A stretch of 64,000 bases of DNA from Salmonella enterica subsp. enterica serovar Typhimurium str. LT2 (GTDB taxonomy: Bacteria > Pseudomonadota > Gammaproteobacteria > Enterobacterales > Enterobacteriaceae). Below are positions 57,156 to 64,000 of this stretch, piece after piece. Each line of letters starts with the position of its first letter. Position 1 is the first letter of the stretch. Below the pieces are notes generated by a model, which was not told where the DNA came from, searched no databases, and was given only the letters and a program-made list of their open reading frames with translations. The stretch spans positions 4,402,001-4,466,000 of the forward strand of contig NC_003197.2 in the NCBI RefSeq assembly GCF_000006945.2, given 5' to 3'. The translations under genes and the position numbers were made by a program.

Positions 57156-57218
57156 AGGTTCCAAATTTTATAAATCTCTTGTTTTTTGCGCCGTTTGTGG
57201 TTCCAAAATCACCTTTAA

Positions 57219-57255
57219 CTGTATATACTCACAGCATGATTGTATATACACCCAG
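57219..57255 (+). promoter_or_regulatory. Twin LexA boxes of the lexA promoter
   Basis: CTGTATATACTCACAG (57219-57234) and TTGTATATACACCCAG (57240-57255) are the two adjacent SOS boxes through which LexA represses its own gene. The second has TTGT in place of the CTGT half-site. Confidence 0.93.
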
Positions 57256-57263
57256 GGGGCGGA

Positions 57264-57872
57264 ATGAAAGCGTTAACGGCCAGGCAACAAGAGGTGTTTG
57301 ATCTCATCCGGGATCACATCAGCCAGACAGGTATGCCACCGACGCGTGCGGAAATCGCGCAGCGTTTGGGGTTCCGTTCCCCAAACGCGGCGGAAGAACA
57401 CCTTAAAGCGCTGGCGCGCAAAGGGGTGCTTGAAATCGTTTCCGGCGCATCGCGAGGTATCCGTCTGTTACAGGAAGAAGAGGACGGATTACCGCTTGTC
57501 GGGCGTGTCGCGGCGGGTGAACCGCTTCTGGCGCAGCAGCATATTGAAGGCCATTACCAGGTCGATCCTTCGCTGTTCAAACCCAGCGCCGATTTCCTGC
57601 TGCGCGTGAGCGGTATGTCGATGAAAGACATCGGTATTATGGATGGGGATTTGCTGGCGGTACATAAAACGCAGGACGTCCGTAATGGCCAGGTGGTTGT
57701 CGCTCGCATTGATGATGAAGTGACAGTAAAACGCCTGAAAAAGCAGGGCAATAAAGTGGAGCTGCTGCCGGAAAACAGCGAGTTTACACCGATAGTGGTG
57801 GATCTGCGCGAACAAAGCTTTACGATTGAAGGGCTGGCGGTAGGCGTCATTCGCAACGGGGAATGGTTGTAG
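57264..57872 (+). CDS. lexA: LexA repressor
   Basis: SOS repressor, self-cleaving with activated RecA. The 202-residue protein has an N-terminal winged helix (1-70; RAEIAQRLGFRSPNAAEEHL), the cleavage site VAAGEPLL (Ala84-Gly85), catalytic Ser119 in GMSMKDIGI and Lys156 in VKRLKKQG. AGGGGGCGG precedes the ATG at 57264. It is the probable regulator of dinF and of the tail-island activator at 36003. Confidence 0.98.
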   Translation: MKALTARQQEVFDLIRDHISQTGMPPTRAEIAQRLGFRSPNAAEEHLKALARKGVLEIVSGASRGIRLLQEEEDGLPLVGRVAAGEPLLAQQHIEGHYQVDPSLFKPSADFLLRVSGMSMKDIGIMDGDLLAVHKTQDVRNGQVVVARIDDEVTVKRLKKQGNKVELLPENSEFTPIVVDLREQSFTIEGLAVGVIRNGEWL

Positions 57873-57892
57873 TCTCTTTTTAATCTCCTTGT

Positions 57893-58012
57893 AAGCCGCC
57901 ATCCGGCAATCGTGTAGCCTGATGGCGCTGCGCTTATCAGGCCTACGGGAATGCAGTTCCTGAGATGATTAATTTGTAGGCCGGATAAGGCGTTACGTCG
58001 CCATCCGGCAAT
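57893..58012. repeat. REP/BIME element between lexA and dinF
   Basis: Units AAGCCGCCATCCGGCAATCG, GATGGCGCTGCGCTTATCAG, TGTAGGCCGGATAAGGCG and GTCGCCATCCGGCAATGCG. They occupy most of a 178-base gap, unusually large for two genes normally cotranscribed. Confidence 0.9.
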
Positions 58013-58050
58013 GCGCTCGTTTCGTTTAACTCCTTGTCAGGCTTTTCTCC

Positions 58051-59376
58051 ATGCCGCTTTTTACCTCCTCTGATAAAGCTCTCTGGCGTCTTGCGTTGCC
58101 GATGATTTTTTCTAACATCACCGTCCCCTTACTGGGGCTGGTCGATACGGCGGTGATTGGTCATCTGGACAGCCCTGTTTTCCTGGGCGGCGTGGCGGTG
58201 GGCGCGACTGCCACCAGCTTTCTTTTCATGCTGCTGCTATTTCTACGTATGAGCACCACCGGCCTAACGGCGCAGGCATTTGGCGCCAAAAATCCGCAGG
58301 CGTTAGCCCGGGCGCTCATTCAACCGTTATTGCTGGCGCTGGGCGCAGGCGTGATGATTGTGCTATTTCGCACGCCGCTTATCGAGCTGGCTTTACATAT
58401 TGTCGGCGGGAACGACGCTGTCCTGGTGCAGGCGAGACGCTTCCTTGAAATTCGTTGGCTAAGCGCTCCCGCGTCACTGGCGAATCTGGTGCTGCTCGGT
58501 TGGCTGTTAGGCGTTCAGTATGCGCGGGCGCCGGTTATCTTGTTGGTCGTGGGCAATATCCTCAATATCGCGCTCGACCTGTGGCTGGTGATGGGGCTTC
58601 ATATGAACGTGCAGGGTGCTGCCCTGGCGACGGTCATCGCAGAATATGTCACGTTACTGATCGGCCTCATGATGGTACGTAAAGTTCTCCATCTCCGCGG
58701 TGTGTCGCTGGATATGCTAAAACAGGCCTGGCGCGGCAACGTGCGCCGCCTTTTGGCGCTCAATCGCGATATCATGCTGCGCTCATTGCTCCTTCAGCTT
58801 TGTTTTGGCGCAATCACGGTGTCAGGCGCGCGGCTGGGCAGCGATATTATCGCGGTAAATGCAGTCCTGATGACCTTACTCACCTTTACGGCCTATGCGC
58901 TGGACGGTTTTGCTTATGCGGTGGAGGCGCACTCCGGTCAGGCTTACGGCGCGCGTGACGGTAGCAAGCTACTGGACGTCTGGCGAGCGGCGTGTCGTCA
59001 GTCAGGAATTGTGGCCTTGTTGTTTTCCACAGTCTATGCCCTGGCAGGCGAACATATTGTCGCGTTACTGACCTCATTGCCGCAAATACAGCTACTGGCG
59101 GATCGGTATCTTATCTGGCAGGTGGTATTACCGCTGGTGGGCGTATGGTGCTATCTGCTCGACGGTATGTTTATTGGCGCGACGCGCGCTGCCGAAATGC
59201 GCAATAGCATGGCAGTCGCCGCGGGAGGATTCGCGCTGACGCTCTTCGCCCTGCCGGTATTAGGAAATCATGGTTTATGGCTGGCATTAACCGTGTTCCT
59301 GGCGCTTCGCGGTCTGTCGTTGAGCCTTATCTGGCGTCGTCACTGGCGCGAGGGTACATGGTTTGCCAGATCGTGA
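58051..59376 (+). CDS. dinF: DNA-damage-inducible MATE-family transporter DinF
   Basis: A 441-residue inner-membrane protein with twelve helices of the MATE efflux family. The N-terminal segment MIFSNITVPLLGLVDTAVIG and its pseudo-repeat in the second half (LLQLCFGAITVSGARLGSDI) are family features. The E. coli homologue is LexA-regulated from the lexA promoter and linked to oxidative-stress and bile-salt protection. The start MPLFTSSDKALW is chosen by homology; the ribosome site is modest. Confidence 0.93.
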   Translation: MPLFTSSDKALWRLALPMIFSNITVPLLGLVDTAVIGHLDSPVFLGGVAVGATATSFLFMLLLFLRMSTTGLTAQAFGAKNPQALARALIQPLLLALGAGVMIVLFRTPLIELALHIVGGNDAVLVQARRFLEIRWLSAPASLANLVLLGWLLGVQYARAPVILLVVGNILNIALDLWLVMGLHMNVQGAALATVIAEYVTLLIGLMMVRKVLHLRGVSLDMLKQAWRGNVRRLLALNRDIMLRSLLLQLCFGAITVSGARLGSDIIAVNAVLMTLLTFTAYALDGFAYAVEAHSGQAYGARDGSKLLDVWRAACRQSGIVALLFSTVYALAGEHIVALLTSLPQIQLLADRYLIWQVVLPLVGVWCYLLDGMFIGATRAAEMRNSMAVAAGGFALTLFALPVLGNHGLWLALTVFLALRGLSLSLIWRRHWREGTWFARS

Positions 59377-59507
59377 CGGTTAAAAATTCTGAATATAAAA
59401 CCGAAGGCCGAATTCCTGCCTACAATTATTATCACGTCCAGCAGAAATTGCAGAGCATTTGGGCGAATAACACCTGCTATTCCTAACCGAATGATGAGGA
59501 CAAGATG

Positions 59508-59717
59508 ATGAATAAAGACGAAGCCGGCGGTAACTGGAAACAGTTTAAAGGTAAAATGAAAGAACAATGGGGCAAACTGACCGATGACGATATGACCGTT
59601 ATCGAAGGTAAACGCGACCAACTGGTAGGTAAAATCCAGGAGCGTTACGGTTACCAGAAAGATCAGGCGGAAAAAGAGGTTGTTGACTGGGAAACCCGTA
59701 ACAACTATCGCTGGTAA
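59508..59717 (+). CDS. yjbJ: CsbD-family stress protein YjbJ
   Basis: A 69-residue hydrophilic protein, MNKDEAGGNWKQFKGKMKEQ, of the CsbD family, abundant in stationary phase in E. coli under RpoS. AGGA at 59497-59500 favours the second of two ATGs (59505, 59508). The function is unknown. A CGGGCG/CGCCCG hairpin at 59775-59802 with TTTT may be its terminator. Confidence 0.93.
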   Translation: MNKDEAGGNWKQFKGKMKEQWGKLTDDDMTVIEGKRDQLVGKIQERYGYQKDQAEKEVVDWETRNNYRW

Positions 59718-59774
59718 TATGTTTTCCCCTACCAGGAGTACATGGATGTGCTTCCCCCTGTTTGCTTATGAATG

Positions 59775-59806
59775 CGGGCGTGCCCCTCTCTACTGCCGCC
59801 CGTTTT
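59775..59806 (+). terminator. Candidate terminator after yjbJ
   Basis: CGGGCG / CGCCCG stem with a 16-base loop followed by TTTT; it also sits at the end of convergent zur. Confidence 0.5.
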
Positions 59807-59815
59807 CCGTTCAGG

Positions 59816-60331
59816 CTAACGTGGTTTTTTCTTCACCAGCACCGAGTGATCGTGACCACAGTTTCCCGGATGGCGACACGCTTCTACTTCTACGCACGCA
59901 GGGCACAGACCGTGCGCCTCAATAACGTTATGTCGTAGCGCAAAGCCCATTTTAGCCGCCAGCGTATGCATGATGTCTTCCACGCCCTCGGCACACTCTT
60001 CCTTCACCACGCCGCAACGATCGCAGATAAACATGGCCGAGCTGTGCGTCGGCTGGTCGAACAGGTGGCAAACCACATAACTATTGGTGGATTCCACTTT
60101 ATGGACAAAACCCTGTTCGAGCAAAAAATCCAGCGCGCGGTAAATGGTGGGCGGTTTGGCCTGTGGTTCCGTTTCGCGCAGCAAATCGAGCAAATCGTAT
60201 GCGCTGATGGCACCCTGTTGCAGACTCATCAGGCGCAGCACTTCGAGGCGCTGAGGCGTCAGGCGCACGTTGCGCTGCGCGCAGAGTTTTTCAGCTTGCG
60301 CCAGTAACTCTTGCGTTGTGGTCTTTTCCAT
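59816..60331 (-). CDS. zur: Zinc uptake regulator Zur
   Basis: Fur-family repressor of zinc uptake genes. The 171-residue protein has an N-terminal winged helix (RNVRLTPQRLEVLRLMSLQQ) and metal sites with FICDRCGVVKEEC and CPACVEVEAC. GAGGTGCT lies upstream of the ATG at 60331. It is divergent from the TraF-like gene; a partial ATTATAACA motif near 60474 recalls a Zur half-site but is not convincing. Confidence 0.96.
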   Translation of the reverse strand: MEKTTTQELLAQAEKLCAQRNVRLTPQRLEVLRLMSLQQGAISAYDLLDLLRETEPQAKPPTIYRALDFLLEQGFVHKVESTNSYVVCHLFDQPTHSSAMFICDRCGVVKEECAEGVEDIMHTLAAKMGFALRHNVIEAHGLCPACVEVEACRHPGNCGHDHSVLVKKKPR

Positions 60332-60577
60332 GTAGCACCTCGAATGGCATGAAAGTCTAATCCGTTACTTTACCACGAGCTGCTTAAGACTCTGAAATTA
60401 CCCCGCGACAATATATCGCCTGCTAAGCTTTTCCGCGCCAGTATTCTCATCTATACATAATGAGGGTCGATATTATAACAACAGGATTTAACATCACTAT
60501 TTCACAGCAATAGTTCGCCTCTGTCCGGTAAAGCGTGGTGGAGGAATTACTTCACCTGATAATAAGATGGGCTAACT

Positions 60578-61888
60578 GTGAACAAAAACGTCAAACTTTC
60601 ACTGATTGCTATCGCGGTCTCGCTTTTTATGGCAAAGCAGGCGAGCGCCGCCAATACCTGGACGGAAGCGCGTAATGACGCAATGGGCGGGACGGGCGTT
60701 GCGTCCGCGAATTATGGCAGCGGAGTACTATTAAATCCGGCGTTACTGGCAAAAGCCAAACCGGAAGACAATATCACTGTTGTCCTTCCTGCGGTCGGCG
60801 TCCAGATTACGGATAAAGACAATCTCCAGGATGAAATTGACGATATCAGCGATAAAGTGGATTACTACGATGAGGTCGTCGATAACCTTACGCTGGGGCA
60901 AATTCTGCTCAATCCGCGAGGCGTGCTGAATCAATTTCAGGGCGCCGCGCGCGACCTGGCCGATGAGCTGGAATATCTCAACGGAAAAACCGCCCGCGCC
61001 AATGCCGGCGCCGGGTTGGCGGTAAGTATTCCAGGGCAAACGCTTTCCGTGGCGTTTATCGCCAAAGGTTATGCGCATGGGCGCGTGAGTTCGTCCATTG
61101 ATCAGAACGATATTCAGTATCTGCGCGATATCCAGCATGATGAACGTGTCGCGCTTCGTGAAGCAGGACGCGCTGCTTTGCTGGGGTCTGACGAAATTAC
61201 AAAGCATTTAAACTCTACCGCGTCGGGGCGGGTAGCGATTGTATCTGACTACGGTATTGCGCTGGCGAAGCAGTTTGTGGTGGGCGAGGTGCCTGTTTCC
61301 ATTGGCGTTACGCCAAAACTGCAAAAAACCTGGCTCTATAACTACACCACCTCAATTTATAACTACGACAGTAGCGACTGGAATAGCAGCCGTTATCGCA
61401 ATGACGATACGGGTTTTAACATTGATGCGGGGCTTGCTGCCGATATCGGTGAAAACTGGACGCTGGGGGTGAGCGGACAAAATCTGGTATCTCGCGATAT
61501 CGATACGAAAGATATTTACATCACTAATGGTATGACGGGAGAAACCACCAACTACAAAGATACATACCAAATCCGCCCCCTGGTTACCGCGGGCATCGCA
61601 TGGCATAACGATTTGCTGACCGTAAGCGCCGATGGCGATCTGACGGAAACGAAAGGCTTTAAGAGCGAAGACAATTCACAGTACGTTGGCGTCGGCGCTG
61701 AAGTTCGACCGTTGTCATGGCTGGCGGTGCGCGCAGGGTATCGTGCGGATGTGAAAAATAACGATAGCAATGTGGTTACCGGCGGTCTTGGCTTTGCGCC
61801 CTTTAACCGTGTGCATCTCGATTTAATGGGACTGTACGGCGAAGATGAAACCTGGGGGGCAGGCGCGCAGCTTACAATGACATTCTGA
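60578..61888 (+). CDS. TraF-like outer-membrane beta-barrel protein
   Basis: A 436-residue exported protein with GTG start (NKNVKLSLIAIAVSLFMAKQ, signal peptide ending ASA). The segments ARNDAMGGTGVASANYGSG and LLNPALLAKAKPEDNITVVL, with the C-terminal barrel ending GAGAQLTMTF, fit the conjugal-transfer TraF_2/FadL-like family of outer-membrane proteins. It is not near any other conjugation gene, so the name reflects homology only. It has its own terminator at 61898. I do not recall an orthologue at this spot in E. coli K-12, suggesting acquisition or loss. The function is unknown. Confidence 0.78.
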   Translation: MNKNVKLSLIAIAVSLFMAKQASAANTWTEARNDAMGGTGVASANYGSGVLLNPALLAKAKPEDNITVVLPAVGVQITDKDNLQDEIDDISDKVDYYDEVVDNLTLGQILLNPRGVLNQFQGAARDLADELEYLNGKTARANAGAGLAVSIPGQTLSVAFIAKGYAHGRVSSSIDQNDIQYLRDIQHDERVALREAGRAALLGSDEITKHLNSTASGRVAIVSDYGIALAKQFVVGEVPVSIGVTPKLQKTWLYNYTTSIYNYDSSDWNSSRYRNDDTGFNIDAGLAADIGENWTLGVSGQNLVSRDIDTKDIYITNGMTGETTNYKDTYQIRPLVTAGIAWHNDLLTVSADGDLTETKGFKSEDNSQYVGVGAEVRPLSWLAVRAGYRADVKNNDSNVVTGGLGFAPFNRVHLDLMGLYGEDETWGAGAQLTMTF

Positions 61889-61897
61889 GGTGCTTTC

Positions 61898-61923
61898 ACC
61901 GGAGGCGCTACGCCTCCGGTTTA
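61898..61923 (+). terminator. Terminator after the TraF-like gene
   Basis: Perfect 10-bp stem ACCGGAGGCG / CGCCTCCGGT with a CTA loop followed by TTTAG. Confidence 0.75.
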
Positions 61924-61975
61924 GCGTTATGCTATAGTAACGCCCCTTTTTTAACCGGATGCTTATTTATTCGCC

Positions 61976-62974
61976 ATGCAGCCTGAAACCCAGTCCTCCG
62001 CTTTACCTGCTTATCGCTTCTCCATCGCGCCTATGCTCGACTGGACGGACAGACATTGCCGCTATTTCCTGCGTTTGCTGTCTCGCCAGACGCAGCTCTA
62101 CACCGAAATGGTGACCACGGGCGCGATTATTCACGGTAAGGGTGACTATCTGGCTTATAGCGAAGAAGAGCATCCGGTCGCTCTACAGCTTGGTGGAAGC
62201 GATCCGGCTCAGCTTGCGCATTGTGCAAAGCTGGCGGAAGCGCGTGGCTACGATGAAATTAACCTCAACGTGGGGTGCCCTTCCGATCGCGTGCAAAACG
62301 GTATGTTTGGCGCCTGTTTGATGGGCAATGCGCAACTGGTCGCCGATTGTGTTAAAGCCATGCGTGATGTCGTCTCGATTCCGGTGACGGTAAAAACCCG
62401 CATTGGTATTGACGATCAGGACAGCTATGCGTTTCTGTGTGATTTCATCGATACGGTTTCCGGTCAGGGCGAATGCGAGATGTTTATTATCCATGCGCGC
62501 AAAGCCTGGCTTTCTGGCTTAAGCCCGAAAGAAAATCGTGAGATCCCGCCGCTGGATTACCCGCGCGTCTATCAGCTAAAGCGGGATTTTCCGCACCTGA
62601 CCATGTCCATTAACGGCGGCATCAAATCGCTGGAAGAGGCGAAGGAGCACCTGCGCCATATGGATGGCGTCATGGTTGGCCGCGAAGCTTATCAGAATCC
62701 GGGTATACTGGCCGCGGTGGATCGGGAGATTTTTGGCGCCGATACCACCGATGCCGACCCGGTTGCGGTGGTTCGCGCGATGTATCCCTATATTGAGCGT
62801 GAATTGAGCCAGGGAGCGTATCTGGGGCATATCACTCGCCATATGCTGGGGTTGTTCCAGGGCATCCCCGGCGCGCGGCAGTGGCGTCGCTATCTGAGCG
62901 AAAACGCCCATAAAGCTGGCGCGGATGTTGCTGTACTGGAGCAGGCGCTAAAACTGGTGGCAGACAAGCGTTAA
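61976..62974 (+). CDS. dusA: tRNA-dihydrouridine20/20a synthase
   Basis: FMN enzyme reducing U20 and U20a of tRNA. The 332-residue TIM-barrel protein starts MQPETQSSALPAYRFSIAPM. It has APMLDWTDRHCRYF, NLNVGCPSDRVQNG with the catalytic Cys near residue 100, and SINGGIKSLEEAKEHL in the FMN phosphate site. The extreme N-terminus differs from E. coli but the core is nearly identical. Confidence 0.95.
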   Translation: MQPETQSSALPAYRFSIAPMLDWTDRHCRYFLRLLSRQTQLYTEMVTTGAIIHGKGDYLAYSEEEHPVALQLGGSDPAQLAHCAKLAEARGYDEINLNVGCPSDRVQNGMFGACLMGNAQLVADCVKAMRDVVSIPVTVKTRIGIDDQDSYAFLCDFIDTVSGQGECEMFIIHARKAWLSGLSPKENREIPPLDYPRVYQLKRDFPHLTMSINGGIKSLEEAKEHLRHMDGVMVGREAYQNPGILAAVDREIFGADTTDADPVAVVRAMYPYIERELSQGAYLGHITRHMLGLFQGIPGARQWRRYLSENAHKAGADVAVLEQALKLVADKR

Positions 62975-63004
62975 AAGTTCGCCAAAAATTAGTCAATCTC
63001 ACCA

Positions 63005-63034
63005 CGCCCTGTGCAGTCTTGCAGGGCGTTTTTC
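63005..63034 (+). terminator. Intrinsic terminator after dusA
   Basis: CGCCCTG / CAGGGCG stem (63005-63011 with 63022-63028) followed by TTTTT. Confidence 0.85.
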
Positions 63035-63056
63035 TTATATATCAATAATATAAATA

Positions 63057-63073
63057 TTGGCATGATTTTTGTA
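63057..63073 (+). promoter_or_regulatory. Sigma-54 promoter of pspG
   Basis: TTGGCATGATTTTTGTA matches the -24 GG and -12 (TTGC-type) elements of sigma-54 promoters, with one mismatch at the -12 GC. pspG is a known PspF/sigma-54 target in E. coli, which supports the call. Confidence 0.75.
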
Positions 63074-63141
63074 AGGGCTTACCTGACCAGACCCGGTAAG
63101 CGCCGTGCCGCCGGGCAATGCCATTTTTATGGGGAGCGACT

Positions 63142-63384
63142 ATGCTGGAACTACTTTTTGTGCTTGGCTTTTTTCTGATGTTAATGGTGACGGGCGTCTC
63201 CTTGCTGGGCATTCTGGCCGCGCTGGTTGTAGCGACTGCCGTCATGTTCCTGGGCGGAATGTTCGCCCTGATGATCAAGCTGTTACCGTGGCTACTGCTG
63301 GCGGTGGCTGTGGTGTGGGTGATCAAAGCAGTAAAAACGCCAAAAATCCCACAGTATCAGCGCAATAACCGTCGGTTTTACTAA
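63142..63384 (+). CDS. pspG: Phage-shock protein G
   Basis: An 80-residue inner-membrane protein, MLELLFVLGFFLMLMVTGVS, with two to three hydrophobic helices. It is a member of the PspF regulon induced by secretin stress and loss of proton-motive force. GGAG lies seven bases before ATG at 63142; an in-frame ATG at 63118 is less likely. It is preceded by the sigma-54 promoter at 63057. Confidence 0.94.
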   Translation: MLELLFVLGFFLMLMVTGVSLLGILAALVVATAVMFLGGMFALMIKLLPWLLLAVAVVWVIKAVKTPKIPQYQRNNRRFY

Positions 63385-63507
63385 GGTATTGAGCGGTTCG
63401 TCACAACCTGGAACTTTGCCCTCACAAGCAAATAGGAATCGATTATTAAATCTGTCATGATTGCGCAGGTAACGAATTCATCGCGCTGTACCCTACATAC
63501 AGCCGAA

Positions 63508-63540
63508 CAAAAAAAGAAAGGGCTTCCCGGGTGGAAGCCC
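63508..63540 (-). terminator. Intrinsic terminator after qor
   Basis: GGGCTTCC / GGAAGCCC stem (63520-63527 with 63533-63540), followed on the minus strand by TTTCTTTTTTT. Confidence 0.85.
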
Positions 63541-63558
63541 AATTTCTTTGCAGAGCTA

Positions 63559-64000
63559 TTACGGAATCAGCAGGCTTGAGCCCTGTGTGGCCCGGCTTTC
63601 CAGCACTTCATGCGCGCGACGGGCATCTTTTAACGCATAGCGTTGATTTTCAGCCACATCGACTTTAATCACGCCGCTGGCGATCAATGAGAACAATTCA
63701 TTGCTGGCTTCGGTCAGTTCTTCACGTGTCGTAATATACCCCTGTAGTGAAGGTCGCGTGGCATACAGGGAACCTTTCTGATTCAGAATACCTAAATTCA
63801 CGCCGGTGACGGGGCCGGACGCATTGCCGAAACTGACCATCAGTCCCCGACGTTGCAGGCAGTCCAGTGAGGCCTCCCAGGTATCTTTCCCCACGGAGTC
63901 ATAGACCACGCGGACTTTTTTGCCGCCGGTGATCTCTTTTACCCGTTCGACAATGCTCTCCTCACGGTAATTAATTACCTGCCAGGCACCGGCGTCCAGC
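63559..64000 (-). CDS. qor: NADPH:quinone oxidoreductase, C-terminal part
   Basis: The 3' part (about 146 codons) of a zinc-independent medium-chain dehydrogenase; the 5' end lies beyond the window. Visible elements are LDAGAWQVINYREESIVERV, VVYDSVGKDTWEASLDCL in the Rossmann domain, and the C-terminal RRAHEVLESRATQGSSLLIP. It matches enterobacterial QorA. The frame is open to the window edge. Confidence 0.94.
   Translation of the reverse strand, partial: LDAGAWQVINYREESIVERVKEITGGKKVRVVYDSVGKDTWEASLDCLQRRGLMVSFGNASGPVTGVNLGILNQKGSLYATRPSLQGYITTREELTEASNELFSLIASGVIKVDVAENQRYALKDARRAHEVLESRATQGSSLLIP

Overview
The window is a chromosomal segment of a Salmonella enterica-type enterobacterium. 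Gene order and protein sequences match the aceBAK-metH-lysC-pgi-mal-plsB-lexA-zur region of E. coli and Salmonella. Salmonella-type features include peptidase E with Ser120, the pantoate/ketopantoate carrier PanS, a 452-residue LamB, and a Mu-like tail-gene island between panS and lysC. There are no rRNA, tRNA, CRISPR or insertion-sequence features. About fifteen REP/BIME palindromic units sit between genes.

Layout. 1-6050: glyoxylate-bypass operon aceB-aceA-aceK with its convergent repressor iclR and a small ASCH-domain gene translationally coupled behind iclR. 6350-15670: housekeeping genes metH, yjbB, pepE, a yaiL-like gene, rluF, yjbD and panS. 15930-17210: AT-rich patch with a glycosyltransferase-like gene and a frameshifted acetyltransferase remnant. 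17395-36350: a Mu-like island with a Mor-family activator, holin, transglycosylase and a complete contractile-tail gene set (gp37 and gp38 homologues, sheath, tube, chaperone with a frameshifted extension, tape measure, U, X, D, V, W, J, I, fibre, fibre chaperone, papain-like protein). It has no integrase, transposase, repressor, terminase, portal or capsid gene. A gtrABC O-antigen glucosylation cassette is inserted between V and W and is flanked by a 52-bp near-identical direct repeat. 36480-39830: lysC and pgi, divergent. 40270-44600: yjbEFGH exopolysaccharide operon and psiE. 44760-52530: divergent maltose operons malEFG and malK-lamB-malM. 52710-64000: ubiC-ubiA, plsB, dgkA, lexA-dinF, yjbJ, zur, a TraF-like outer-membrane protein, dusA, pspG and the 3' part of qor.

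The most interesting region is the tail island. All its tail and lysis genes appear intact and collinear while every head, packaging, replication and integration function is missing. A near-consensus LexA box (35758-35777) lies upstream of the Mor-like activator. Together these suggest an SOS-induced R-type tailocin (phage-tail-like bacteriocin) derived from a Mu-like prophage, with the embedded gtr cassette as a possible means of altering the producer's own O-antigen. This is inference from gene content and one regulatory motif; it was not tested here.

Other points of note are a likely -2/+1 frameshift in the tail chaperone gene, an apparent absence of the lysine riboswitch ahead of lysC, and a REP cluster between lexA and dinF.
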